Program-made: the position numbers and the translations under genes
Notes under the pieces: generated by a model
Seen by the model: only the letters and a program-made list of their open reading frames with translations
Database searches by the model: none
What the model was told of the DNA's origin: nothing
Shown here: positions 24,047 through 32,703 of the stretch, one piece after another
Position numbering within the stretch: position 1 is the stretch's first letter
Layout of the letters: every line of letters starts with the position of its first letter
DNA from: an uncultured Rhizobiaceae group bacterium
GTDB taxonomy: Bacteria; Pseudomonadota; Alphaproteobacteria; Rhizobiales; Rhizobiaceae
Length of the DNA stretch: 33,308 nucleotides
Assembly: GCA_937944165.1 (NCBI GenBank)
Contig: CALDZF010000267.1
Coordinates: 1 to 33,308 of the forward strand
Direction of reading: 5' to 3'

Positions 24047-27000
24047 ATGATAGCAAGAACAATACCAGGTAGAGGCGTTGTAAGCCTTTTTGCAAGACAC
24101 CCTAATGCTGCGAATTTGTTGATGATATTGATGGTGATTTTTGGTGTCTTTGCAATCGGTAAAATCAATACTCAATTTTTCCCAACTGTAGAACGTCAGG
24201 AGGTTAGAATTTCTGTTACCTGGCAAGGCGCAAGTGCTGAAGATGTTGAACGCAATATTATTCAAATCATAGAGCCAGAGGTGCGCTTTATTGATGGCGT
24301 TGATAATATGATTTCTTATGCCAGAGAAGGTGCTGGCTCTATCTCTCTAGAGTTTTTGCCTGACGCGGATATTAAACAAGCTGTTGCCGATGTTGATACG
24401 GCCGTAAAAACAGTTACTAACCTGCCAGAAGGAGCTGATGAACCGGAAGTTGCGAAAGCTTCATTTTTTGACCGGGTTGCAAGGCTTTCGCTTTCAGGTG
24501 ATGTGCCTGAGAGTACATTAAGAATCCACGCCAAGAAAATACGTGATGACTTAATTGAACGCGGCATTGATAAAATCTCTTTTGTCGGGATGCGTGACGA
24601 AGAATTGCAAGTTGAGATTTCAGAACGCGAATTGAGACGTCTAGGGCTTTCAATTTCTGATGTCTCAAACGCCATAGCCAATAACAGCCGCGACACACCA
24701 TCAGGACAATTAAAGGGTGATGTTGAAAAACAAATCCGTGCCTTGGCAGATGTTGAAGACCCTTCAACACTTGAAGAAATAGAAATCAGATCATTTGCCA
24801 CAGGCGAGAAGGTTTTGTTGGGTGACGTTGCAACAATTAAACGAGGTTATGAAGATGGTCAGGCGCTTGGCCTATCAGGTGGAAAGCCTGCCATCCAGAT
24901 TACCGTTGAGCGCGCATTAAGTGCAGATACTTTAAAGACTGCTCGCATTCTGGATACTTATCTAAGCGAAATTGAAGATGCTATGCCACCAGGTATTACG
25001 CTTAAAAAATATGAAGTGCGTGCCGATTCACTTGTGCAACGTATTTCATTGCTTTTTTGGAATGGTGTCTTTGGGCTTGTTTTGGTTGTTGCAACGCTAT
25101 TCATCTTTTTAAATGCACGCATCGCATTTTGGGTAGCCGCTGGCATTCCGGTTGCAATGTTTGCAACGCTTGGGTTCATGCTGGTGATGGGGCAAACAAT
25201 CAACATGATCACGCTTTTTGCAATGATTATGATGTTAGGCGTAATCGTTGATGATGCGATTGTTGTGGGAGAGCATACTGCTTCGCGATTTGAAGCTGGG
25301 GATGAGCCTTTTCAGGCAGCTGAAAATGGGGCAGGTCGAATGTTGACGCCAGTAATGGCTGCCATGATTACCACTATAGCAGCTTTTGCACCGATGTTGC
25401 TGATACGCGATATTATCGGGCAAATCATGGGGGTTATGCCTTATGTCGTAATTGCCGTAATTATCGCAAGCTTGATTGAATGTTTTTTAATTTTGCCAGG
25501 GCATTTGGCTCATACGCTTCAACATAAACCAAGGCGCAGATGGTCTTTTTGGCGGCAGATGTTTTTCTCAATCATCATCGGTGGCATATTAATCGCCGTT
25601 ATGAACAGAGTTTCCAACGGTTCTCTGGATGCAATTGGCCTGTCATTTTTAAAGCCGTTTATAGCCTCGCAGGATGATGGATTAATCAACCTTTTCATTT
25701 TAATGGTAGCAATAGGTTCTCTTATTGCAGGTACACTATTTGAAGGTGTCTTCTGGTTTTTAAAAAAGATTTCACCAAAAAACAAAGGTCCCCATGACCA
25801 AGGTTGGTTTAGAGCCAGGTTTGATAGATCTTTCAATGCTTTCCGTGATGGGCCTTTTAACTGGATGGTACGCCTATCATTTAAATGGCGTTACGTTACA
25901 ATTGCTGTAGCACTAGCAAGTGTTATGGTTTTAGCCGTTGGGCCAATTCGTGGTGAGCAGGTAAAGTTTGTCTTCTTCCCATCACCAGAAGCTGAAAATA
26001 TTCGTGCAAGACTGGTCTTTAACGCAGGCATACCAGAACCACGTGCGATGGAAATTATTACGGAAGCAGAAAATGCTTTGGAGCGCGCTACACGCGAATT
26101 GGTAGATGATGATGAGCAATTGGTAACAGCGGTATTTGCAACATTGGGAAGTGCTGGACGCAGCGTTGGTGATAATTTGGCGGAGTTGCGCGTCCAACTT
26201 TCATCTTCTGAAGTAAGAACTGTGCGCACACCTGATATTGTAAAAGCATGGCGCAAGGCATTGCCTAAACTTGCTGGCGCCAAACGCATAGCAATATTTG
26301 AATCACGCGGTGGCCCTCCGGGACGTGATCTTGATGTTGAAATTATTGGCAGTGATGTATCAACATTAAAGGCAGCAGCAACCCAAGTAATACCGATTGT
26401 TCAGGCCATAAATGGTGCGTCCGGTGTTGCGGATGATTTACCATTTGGCAAACCGGAACTCATCATGCGTCTTTTACCACGTGGCGCTGCCCTTGGTTTC
26501 AGTATTGATGAAGTCGGCAGGCAAGTGCGTGATGCTTTTGATGGCGCAATTCCAAGACGTTTTGCACGTGACGATGATGAAATTACCATACGAGTTTTAA
26601 GAACTAGCAGGGATAAAGGTGGCGATAAACTTCGCAACTTTGAACTTCGGAATCCTGAAGGGCAATTTGTACCACTTGGTGAAGTTGTTGATTTAACCGA
26701 AAAGCAAGGCTTCTCCGCAATTCAGCGTGAAGATGGTAAAACCATTGTTTCCATAACAGCTGATTTGGATACAGATATTGTAACGACTGAAAAAGCCATC
26801 GAAATCCTACAAGCTGGTGAATTGCCCAGACTTATGGACAAAATGGGATTGAACTATCGTTTTGGCGGTAAAGATAAAGAGCGCAAAAAAGCTTTTACTG
26901 ATTTGATTACGGGCATTTATGTCGCTTTGGCAATTATTTATATTGTTCTGGCTTGGGTATTTGGCAGTTATTTTAGGCCTTTGGCTATCATGCTGATTAT

Positions 27001-27442
27001 ACCTTTTGGACTGGTTGGTGCTGTTGTTGGACATTGGGTGTTAGGATTTAAATTGACCATTCTTTCATTCATTGGTTTGCTTGGATTAGCAGGTATTTTA
27101 GTAAATGATTCAATTATCCTGGTTAGCCGTCTTGATGAACGTCTGGATGAAGGAGAAACTTTGCAAGAGGCTGCAATTGGCGCCAGTCGTGATCGCCTGC
27201 GCGCGGTTTTATTAACATCGCTTACAACTATAGGCGGGCTTTTTCCATTAATGTTTGAAAAAAGCCTTCAAGCACAATTTCTTTTGCCCATGGCTATTAC
27301 AATTGTCTTTGGTTTAGGGCTGGCAACGCTGATTGTATTGTTTTTGGTTCCAGCATTTATAGGTATTGGAGACGATTTTAAAAGATTTCTTATCGCTATG
27401 TTTGGTGAAAGAAATTCCAAAGACGTTCAACCTGCTGAATAG
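24047..27442 (+). CDS. RND efflux transporter permease subunit (AcrB/HAE-like)
   Basis: The protein has 1131 residues, a little longer than typical AcrB (~1050). TM1 lies at ~21-41 (NLLMILMVIFGVFAIG). A first porter domain follows, then TM2-6 with the proton-relay pair Asp402-Asp403 in GVIVDDAIVVGEH. A second porter loop and TM8-12 follow (YVALAIIYIVLAWVFGSY, SFIGLLGLAGILVNDSIIL). The extra length lies partly around 520-600, a hydrophobic and charged insert before TM7. It would export compounds across the envelope using proton motive force as a trimer. The ATG has GGAGC at 24034-24038. Its stop lies 3 bases from that of the converging trkH. Whether the substrate is a drug, lipid or other compound is not evident. 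Confidence 0.93.
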   Translation: MIARTIPGRGVVSLFARHPNAANLLMILMVIFGVFAIGKINTQFFPTVERQEVRISVTWQGASAEDVERNIIQIIEPEVRFIDGVDNMISYAREGAGSISLEFLPDADIKQAVADVDTAVKTVTNLPEGADEPEVAKASFFDRVARLSLSGDVPESTLRIHAKKIRDDLIERGIDKISFVGMRDEELQVEISERELRRLGLSISDVSNAIANNSRDTPSGQLKGDVEKQIRALADVEDPSTLEEIEIRSFATGEKVLLGDVATIKRGYEDGQALGLSGGKPAIQITVERALSADTLKTARILDTYLSEIEDAMPPGITLKKYEVRADSLVQRISLLFWNGVFGLVLVVATLFIFLNARIAFWVAAGIPVAMFATLGFMLVMGQTINMITLFAMIMMLGVIVDDAIVVGEHTASRFEAGDEPFQAAENGAGRMLTPVMAAMITTIAAFAPMLLIRDIIGQIMGVMPYVVIAVIIASLIECFLILPGHLAHTLQHKPRRRWSFWRQMFFSIIIGGILIAVMNRVSNGSLDAIGLSFLKPFIASQDDGLINLFILMVAIGSLIAGTLFEGVFWFLKKISPKNKGPHDQGWFRARFDRSFNAFRDGPFNWMVRLSFKWRYVTIAVALASVMVLAVGPIRGEQVKFVFFPSPEAENIRARLVFNAGIPEPRAMEIITEAENALERATRELVDDDEQLVTAVFATLGSAGRSVGDNLAELRVQLSSSEVRTVRTPDIVKAWRKALPKLAGAKRIAIFESRGGPPGRDLDVEIIGSDVSTLKAAATQVIPIVQAINGASGVADDLPFGKPELIMRLLPRGAALGFSIDEVGRQVRDAFDGAIPRRFARDDDEITIRVLRTSRDKGGDKLRNFELRNPEGQFVPLGEVVDLTEKQGFSAIQREDGKTIVSITADLDTDIVTTEKAIEILQAGELPRLMDKMGLNYRFGGKDKERKKAFTDLITGIYVALAIIYIVLAWVFGSYFRPLAIMLIIPFGLVGAVVGHWVLGFKLTILSFIGLLGLAGILVNDSIILVSRLDERLDEGETLQEAAIGASRDRLRAVLLTSLTTIGGLFPLMFEKSLQAQFLLPMAITIVFGLGLATLIVLFLVPAFIGIGDDFKRFLIAMFGERNSKDVQPAE

Positions 27443-27445
27443 GTT

Positions 27446-28897
27446 TTACGCTCTCCAAAATCTTGGCATGAATAATACTAAAACTGTAAAGAGCTCCAAG
27501 CGACCAACTAACATGGCTGCTGAGAGTATCCATTTTGCTGTGTCGTTTAGTTCTTGGAAGGTTGAAGAAGGTCCAATTTGACTTCCAAGTCCGGGTCCTA
27601 CATTTGATATTGCAGTGCCTGCAGCAGACATTGAGGTTAGAAAGTTTAACCCGGTTAAATTAAGTGCAATTGCAAATAATCCAAAAAGTAAAAAATATAC
27701 AGCAAAGAAATTCATAACGGCGGTTGCAGCACTATCGTCAATTTGCTTGCCGTTAAAGCGCATTGTAAAAATACCATTAGGGTAAAATATACGACTCAAA
27801 TGTTGTTTGATTGTTTCAAACAAGATTTGAAAACGGAATATTTTAATGCCGCATGAGGTTGAACCCGCACACCCCCCAATAAACATGATCGCAAAGAAAA
27901 AGGCATTGGAACCTGGTGCCCATTGGCCATAATCCGCTGATGAATATCCTGTGCCAGTAATAATGGAAGTTACGTTAAATAGCGCATCAACAAAACGAGT
28001 CATGCCATCCACATTTTGCGGAGAATTATTTAACAACCATGCAATAAATGTGCAGAAAACAACCACAGTAAAAAAGACTTGGACTTGCGAGTTTTTCCAA
28101 AGCTTTTCTGGTTGGCCTCTGGTTGCCTGAACATATAAAATAAAAGGAATTGAACCAAGAATCATAAAAGTAACGGCGATAAGATGGGTGGAATGACTGT
28201 TATAAAACCCCATTGAAGCATCTTTGGTGGAGAAACCGCCTGTCGCTACAGTTGTCATACCATGAATAACCGCATCCAAAATTGGCATGCCCGCCATAAT
28301 ATAGGCAAAAATACAGGCAGCGGTTATGAAAATAAAAACTAAAGTCAGCATGCCAGAGATTTGTGTTGCTCGAGGCATAATTTTTTCTGCTGTATCAAAT
28401 GCTTCAATTTTAAAAAGTTGCATACCACCAACTTGTAGCATTGGTAGCACTGCAACGGCCATAACGATGATACCAAGTCCACCAAGCCATTGTTGAATAC
28501 CGCGCCAAAGTAGAATGCCTGGCGGTTGACTATTCAAACCTGTGATAACTGTCGAACCTGTTGTTGTAAGGCCAGACATGGATTCAAAAAAAGCATCTGT
28601 AAAACTGGGTACCGCACCTGATAATAAATATGGAAAGGAGCCAAATAATACCAATGCGACCCAAGCTGCAGTTGTCATCACAAAAGCTTGGCGTGTTGAC
28701 ATACCTTGAGATATGCCTCTTGCGCCTGAATATAACCCAAGACCTATAAGCAAGGTTATAGAGCCTGTAAAAGCAAATACTTCCCAATCGTCATTGTTGA
28801 ATAAAAAATCAATGGCAGCAGGAATGAACATAGCGCCACCTTGCGTTGCGATTAACAAGCCAACAATTAAAAAAATGGGGCGAAGGTTTGCCATCAT
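27446..28897 (-). CDS. trkH: Trk-type potassium uptake protein TrkH
   Basis: The protein has 483 residues in the TrkH/TrkG/KtrB superfamily. Four pore-loop/filter regions are recognisable: MSGLTTTGSTVITGL, TTVATGGFSTKDAS, TSIITGTGYSSADYG and SAAGTAISNVGPGLG. They are surrounded by about ten TM helices, and GCAGSTSCGIKIFRFQ is also typical of the family. It is the membrane subunit for K+ uptake driven by ion gradients and normally works with cytoplasmic TrkA, which is not in this window. It lies 13 bases after apaG on the minus strand and is probably the last gene of metZ-apaG-trkH. No strong ribosome site is visible (GAGAAC ahead of the tandem ATG), and no terminator separates it from the converging RND gene. 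Confidence 0.94.
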   Translation of the reverse strand: MMANLRPIFLIVGLLIATQGGAMFIPAAIDFLFNNDDWEVFAFTGSITLLIGLGLYSGARGISQGMSTRQAFVMTTAAWVALVLFGSFPYLLSGAVPSFTDAFFESMSGLTTTGSTVITGLNSQPPGILLWRGIQQWLGGLGIIVMAVAVLPMLQVGGMQLFKIEAFDTAEKIMPRATQISGMLTLVFIFITAACIFAYIMAGMPILDAVIHGMTTVATGGFSTKDASMGFYNSHSTHLIAVTFMILGSIPFILYVQATRGQPEKLWKNSQVQVFFTVVVFCTFIAWLLNNSPQNVDGMTRFVDALFNVTSIITGTGYSSADYGQWAPGSNAFFFAIMFIGGCAGSTSCGIKIFRFQILFETIKQHLSRIFYPNGIFTMRFNGKQIDDSAATAVMNFFAVYFLLFGLFAIALNLTGLNFLTSMSAAGTAISNVGPGLGSQIGPSSTFQELNDTAKWILSAAMLVGRLELFTVLVLFMPRFWRA

Positions 28898-28910
28898 TTG
28901 TTTTTTGTTC

Positions 28911-29303
28911 TCAATTTATAACTGGGCTTAAGTCAGGTAAATCAAGCGCAAAGGCAGGAACGGCGATTTCTAATTCTGAGCCTTCTTCGTTTTGCATCGT
29001 GTAATGACCGACCATTATACCTGAAGGTGCAGTAAGTGGGCAGCCGCTTGAATAACTGTATTCTTGGCCATTTTCTATAAAAGGTTGCTCACCAATTACA
29101 CCATCACCACGAACTTCATCAATACGGCCGTTACTATCAGTAATATACCAATAACGCCTTAAAAGCTGGAGTGTGTTGCCCGAATTGTTTTCTATAGCAA
29201 CGCGGTAAGCCCAGAAATATTCGGAGTTTTGCGGGTTGGAGCGCTCATCAATATAAACTGGCATTACGGTTACTGTTACGCCATGGGTTGTTTCTTTGAA
29301 CAT
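28911..29303 (-). CDS. apaG: ApaG domain protein
   Basis: The protein has 130 residues, the normal ApaG size. It has an immunoglobulin-like beta fold: VTVTVMPVYIDERSNP, AYRVAIENNSGNTLQLLRRYW, the GDGVIGEQPFI glycine-rich loop, and SSGCPLTAPSGIMVGHYTM. ApaG is linked to diadenosine tetraphosphate metabolism and Co/Mg tolerance in enterobacteria, and its biochemical role is still not well defined. I chose ATG 29303 (MFKETTHGV), which matches the family N-terminus and has AAGG upstream; an upstream in-frame ATG at 29342 would add 13 residues. It lies between metZ and trkH on the same strand, consistent with an operon. Confidence 0.93.
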   Translation of the reverse strand: MFKETTHGVTVTVMPVYIDERSNPQNSEYFWAYRVAIENNSGNTLQLLRRYWYITDSNGRIDEVRGDGVIGEQPFIENGQEYSYSSGCPLTAPSGIMVGHYTMQNEEGSELEIAVPAFALDLPDLSPVIN

Positions 29304-29374
29304 TATAAATATGCCTTGTATCTTGGGCGCTATACTTATCATGTTTTATACACAGCCCAAATACCCAATTGTTA

Positions 29375-30562
29375 TTATGAGATGCTATCCAGTGCTTTTT
29401 TGACGTCTGCCATCAAATCATCTGCATCTTCAAGACCAACTGAAAGTCTTATCATTCCATCTGATATGTTAAGTTCCTCACGATCCTTGCTAGAAAGGTT
29501 TTTATGAGTTGTTGTAGCAGGGTGCGTAATAAGACTTTTTGCATCTCCCAGATTGTTTGATATTTGTATGGTTTCAAGCGTATTTATGAATTTAAAGGCA
29601 TTGGTTTTGCCGCCACAAATTTCAAAAGCAACCAGGGTAGAACCACCACTCATTTGTCTTTGTGCAAGGTCAGCTTGTGGATGGCTGGGATGCGTTGGGT
29701 ATAACATACGATTAACAGATTTCTGAGTTGCCAAAAAGTCTGCAAGCTTGCCCGCACTTGCGGTTTGATGAGCAACACGAATTGGCAGCGTTTCTAGGCC
29801 TTTCAAAAAGTTCCATGCATTAAAGGGACTCATGCAAGGACCAGTGTGCCTATAATATTCGTGTAATTTCTCTTTGATCCACTCCTCATTGCCAAGAATA
29901 ATGCCACCAAGACATCGCCCCTGACCATCAATATGTTTAGTGGTTGAATATATTACTATGTCTGCGCCCATTTCAATAGGACGTTGGTACATTGGTGTTG
30001 CGAATACATTGTCTACAATTAAGACGGCATCATTTTCATGCGCTAAATCTGCAACAGCTTTAATATCAACAAGTTCAAGGGTTGGATTTGTAGGGCTTTC
30101 CAGGAAAAAGATTGTGGTATTGGATTGAACAGCGCGTTTCCAGGCATTTATATCTTTGCCATCAACAAGCGTAAATTCTACGCCATACTGTGGCATTAGT
30201 TTTTCAATCACCCAACGGCAAGAACCAAATAAGGCCTTTGCTGCAATGATATGATCTCCAGCTTTAGCCTGGCAAGCAATAGCTGCGGTAACCGCTGCCA
30301 TACCTGAGGCCATTGCCCTTGCATCTTGCGCACCTTCAAGCGCGCACATGCGTTGCTCAAACATAGAAACTGTTGGGTTTCCATAGCGTGAATAGATATA
30401 GCCTTCTTCTTCGCCTTTAAAGCGCGCTTCAGCTGCCTCTGCGCTGTCATATATATAACCTTGTGTGAGATAAAGCGCTTCAGAAGTTTCTCCAAATTGG
30501 CTGCGTGTCGTACCACTATGAACAAGCCTGGTTGCTGTACGCCAATTATTTTTCAAGGACAT
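29375..30562 (-). CDS. metZ: O-succinylhomoserine sulfhydrylase
   Basis: The protein has 395 residues of the Cys/Met-metabolism PLP family. YSRYGNPT and ASGMAAV bind the cofactor, Asp184 (VDNVFATP) contacts the pyridine nitrogen and Lys209 (YSTTKHIDGQGR) forms the Schiff base. MetZ makes homocysteine from O-succinylhomoserine and sulphide in the cytoplasm; an O-acetylhomoserine substrate or cystathionine-synthase activity cannot be excluded by sequence alone. The SAM-II riboswitch directly upstream (30634-30692) supports a methionine role. ATG 30562 has ATGGAG at 30570-30575 as ribosome site, which can be masked by a perfect 7-base complement in the leader. It is the first gene of metZ-apaG-trkH. 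Confidence 0.94.
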   Translation of the reverse strand: MSLKNNWRTATRLVHSGTTRSQFGETSEALYLTQGYIYDSAEAAEARFKGEEEGYIYSRYGNPTVSMFEQRMCALEGAQDARAMASGMAAVTAAIACQAKAGDHIIAAKALFGSCRWVIEKLMPQYGVEFTLVDGKDINAWKRAVQSNTTIFFLESPTNPTLELVDIKAVADLAHENDAVLIVDNVFATPMYQRPIEMGADIVIYSTTKHIDGQGRCLGGIILGNEEWIKEKLHEYYRHTGPCMSPFNAWNFLKGLETLPIRVAHQTASAGKLADFLATQKSVNRMLYPTHPSHPQADLAQRQMSGGSTLVAFEICGGKTNAFKFINTLETIQISNNLGDAKSLITHPATTTHKNLSSKDREELNISDGMIRLSVGLEDADDLMADVKKALDSIS

Positions 30563-30568
30563 TATTGA

Positions 30569-30625
30569 ACTCCATAATTAAACCAGAAAGCAAAGCTGCG
30601 TCTGGTTCTTAAATGCAAATGGAGT
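30569..30625 (-). promoter_or_regulatory. metZ leader: ribosome-site sequestering stem (riboswitch expression platform)
   Basis: Minus-strand ACTCCAT (30625-30619) is exactly complementary to ATGGAGT (30575-30569), which contains the GGAG ribosome site of metZ. Between them AACCAGA and TCTGGTT form a second 7-base stem. There is no T-run, so translational control is more likely than termination. How SAM binding would couple to this stem is not clear from the sequence. Confidence 0.5.
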
Positions 30626-30633
30626 ATGCAATT

Positions 30634-30692
30634 TCGACCCTTTAGCAACTTTTTTAAAGTGGCTGCAAGCCGGTCGGCCAAAACACCACTAA
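30634..30692 (-). ncRNA. SAM-II riboswitch (metZ leader)
   Basis: Read on the minus strand, the segment contains the SAM-II hallmarks in order: AGTGGTG, GGCCGACCGG, CTTGCAGCCACT, TTAAA, and GCTAAAGGG. P1 is AGTGG (30690-30686) paired with CCACT (30662-30658), and the A-rich connector plus GCTAAAGGG forms the pseudoknot strand. SAM-II aptamers are found mainly in alphaproteobacteria before met genes and turn expression off when SAM is abundant. It ends about 70 bases before the metZ ATG. Confidence 0.9.
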
Positions 30693-30699
30693 TATGTGT

Positions 30700-30728
30700 G
30701 TGTTATTCTATATGCCTCTTCACGTCAA
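30700..30728 (-). promoter_or_regulatory. Sigma70-like promoter of the metZ transcript
   Basis: On the minus strand TTGACG (30728-30723) and TAACAC (30705-30700) are 17 bases apart. Transcription would begin near 30693, exactly at the 5' end of the SAM-II aptamer, which supports the call even though the -10 is a modest match. Confidence 0.55.
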
Positions 30729-30778
30729 TGAAACTTCGTTTTAATGAATAGGGCAGATTATCAATTTTGGTTGAGCAG

Positions 30779-31879
30779 ATGACACGAACCACAGGCATTT
30801 TGGCAGACTCAGGTATCAAGCAGCTTTATGGCGACGGTAGTATTTTGGCTGAAAAAGAATTTGATAACGATCAAATTCAACCTGCAAGCCTTGATTTAAG
30901 ACTAGGCAAAAAAGCTTACCGTGTGCGTGCTTCGTTTTTACCAGGCAAAGGCAATTCTGTTTCAAAAAAACTTGATCGCTTTAAACTGCACGAGTTAGAT
31001 CTAACTGATGGTGCAATTTTGGAAACAGGCTGTGTTTATCTGATTCCACTCTTGGAAAGCTTGGCACTGCCACAAGATGTTGAAGCTTCTGCTAATCCAA
31101 AAAGTTCTACAGGCAGGCTTGATATTTTTACCCGTGTAATAGTCGATGAAAGCCAAGCCTTTGACCAAATTCCAGTCGGCTATAAAGGGCCGCTTTATTT
31201 GGAAGTAAGTCCAAGCACATTCCCGATTGTGGTGCGTACAGGTTCAAGGCTTTCTCAAATAAGGTTTAGAAAAGGGCATTCAGTTCTTGGTGATGAAGCA
31301 TTGTTAGAATTGCATAAGCAAGAGACGCTGGTTGCACGTGCTGAACCCGTCATTAGAAATGGCGGCATTGGCATGTCGATTGATCTATCGGGCGGTGATA
31401 ACGGCCTGGTTGGTTATCGCGGCAAACGTCATACAGGGTTGGTTGATGTTGATAAAAAAGCTGCTCATAATATTCTTGATTTTTGGGAACCAATTTATAA
31501 TCACGGCAAAGAGGCTGCTGATGATTTGGTGTTAGACCCAGATGAGTTTTATATTCTGGTTTCCAATGAAGCGGTACATGTACCGCCTTTGTTTGCGGCA
31601 GAAATGGTGCCCTATGATACTATGGTAGGCGAGTTCAGGGTGCATTACGCGGGTTTTTTTGATCCGGGTTTTGGACATGTGCATGCAGGCGGTGCTGGTT
31701 CGCGTGGTGTCTTGGAAGTGCGCAGCCATGATGTGCCATTTATTTTAGAACACGATCAATTGGTTGGAAGTTTGGTATATGAACACATGTTAGAGCGACC
31801 AGAGCAACTGTATGGCACTGATTTGGGTTCCAATTATCAGGCTCAAGGGTTGAAACTATCCAAACATTTTAAAGCTTGA
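30779..31879 (+). CDS. dcd: 2'-deoxycytidine 5'-triphosphate deaminase, long form
   Basis: The protein has 366 residues, about twice the ~190 of E. coli Dcd and the size usual in Hyphomicrobiales. The N-terminal dUTPase-fold half has DNDQIQPASLDLRLG and ANPKSSTGRLDIFTRVI, and a second related half follows (HVPPLFAAEMVPYDT, GFFDPGFGH). It deaminates dCTP to dUTP, supplying precursor for dTTP in the cytoplasm. The second half probably replaces part of the trimer contact of the short enzymes; that is inference. I chose ATG 30779 (MTRTTGILADSG) with TGAG at 30771-30775; a TTG at 30767 would add four residues. It diverges from the metZ riboswitch transcript and converges on the pentapeptide gene. 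Confidence 0.93.
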   Translation: MTRTTGILADSGIKQLYGDGSILAEKEFDNDQIQPASLDLRLGKKAYRVRASFLPGKGNSVSKKLDRFKLHELDLTDGAILETGCVYLIPLLESLALPQDVEASANPKSSTGRLDIFTRVIVDESQAFDQIPVGYKGPLYLEVSPSTFPIVVRTGSRLSQIRFRKGHSVLGDEALLELHKQETLVARAEPVIRNGGIGMSIDLSGGDNGLVGYRGKRHTGLVDVDKKAAHNILDFWEPIYNHGKEAADDLVLDPDEFYILVSNEAVHVPPLFAAEMVPYDTMVGEFRVHYAGFFDPGFGHVHAGGAGSRGVLEVRSHDVPFILEHDQLVGSLVYEHMLERPEQLYGTDLGSNYQAQGLKLSKHFKA

Positions 31880-31923
31880 ATAGGTCCTGAGCCTGGGTGT
31901 TTAGTCCCAACTCCTAATTGAAC

Positions 31924-32658
31924 TTAGTCTTGAGCACCAAATTCGCATGGCCAATTTGCAGGCTTGGTTAAACCTTCAGGGAGTTTGGTTTGGTCATTGC
32001 CGCAAGCCATATCAATTTGCCATTGTGCCAACCCCTTGAGTTTGGAAAGATCCAGGCTTTCTATCTGTGTTAAAAACATAAAGGAACCTTTTAATGAAAA
32101 CTCCTCATCAAGTTTTATGCTGGTAAAATTAGATCGTGATACATTCGAAAATGATAAATCCACACCTTTCATATTTGCATTAAAAAAATTAACACGACTG
32201 AAGTCTGCTTTTGTAAGTGTGGCGTTTTCCAAGTTACTACCGGAAAAATTAGCTCTAGTAATCTCAGCTTTATTAAAGTTTGAGTTCTTATAATTCCCAC
32301 GGCTAAAATCAGTGCGTGAAGCAACAACACTTTCAAAATTAGCATTTTCTGCTATGGAGCCAGCAAGGGATGCGCGCACTAAATTTGTCTTTACAAATAT
32401 ACTGTCTGTAACATTCGTGTTTCTTAAATCAGATGCGCTTAAGTCTGCTCGCGTAAAGTCGGAGCCGATAAAATTAAATCCCTCCATAATCAGATTGCGC
32501 TTACGGCAGTTTTTCCAGTCAACGCCTCGTTCTGCCGTGTCGCTGCAAGCTGCATATGCCTTATTGGCAATAAATGTATTAGGTAGCACTAAAAGGGAAA
32601 TTCCAAGCAACGCATTGATTGCCAAATTTTTAAAAATATTGCTCACAGCAGTTTCCAT
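31924..32658 (-). CDS. Secreted pentapeptide-repeat protein
   Basis: The protein has 244 residues. A signal peptide (LLGISLLVLPNTFIANKAYA) has likely cleavage after AYA (~36). The mature part starts CSDTAERGVDWKNC and continues with about 20 pentapeptide repeats of the A(N/D)LXX or XFXXX type (IGSDFTRADLSASDLRNTN, NFNKAEITRANFSGSN, NATLTKADFSRVNFFNANM) at ~58-180, expected to form a right-handed quadrilateral beta-helix. The C-terminal part ends with a Cys-bearing NWPCEF. Export to the periplasm is expected. DNA-gyrase mimicry known for cytoplasmic QnrB-type relatives is therefore unlikely. The role is unknown. It lies 45 bases before the glycosyltransferase stop on the same strand order, so co-transcription with it is possible. 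Confidence 0.88.
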   Translation of the reverse strand: METAVSNIFKNLAINALLGISLLVLPNTFIANKAYAACSDTAERGVDWKNCRKRNLIMEGFNFIGSDFTRADLSASDLRNTNVTDSIFVKTNLVRASLAGSIAENANFESVVASRTDFSRGNYKNSNFNKAEITRANFSGSNLENATLTKADFSRVNFFNANMKGVDLSFSNVSRSNFTSIKLDEEFSLKGSFMFLTQIESLDLSKLKGLAQWQIDMACGNDQTKLPEGLTKPANWPCEFGAQD

Positions 32659-32703
32659 CCATCAGGTTACCAAATCAATATTGGTAATATTAAGGGTAAA
32701 ATT

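Noticed and set aside
31893-31910. Terminator between dcd and the pentapeptide gene
   Set aside because: Only a 4-bp GGG/CCC-type stem is present and no T-run follows on either strand.
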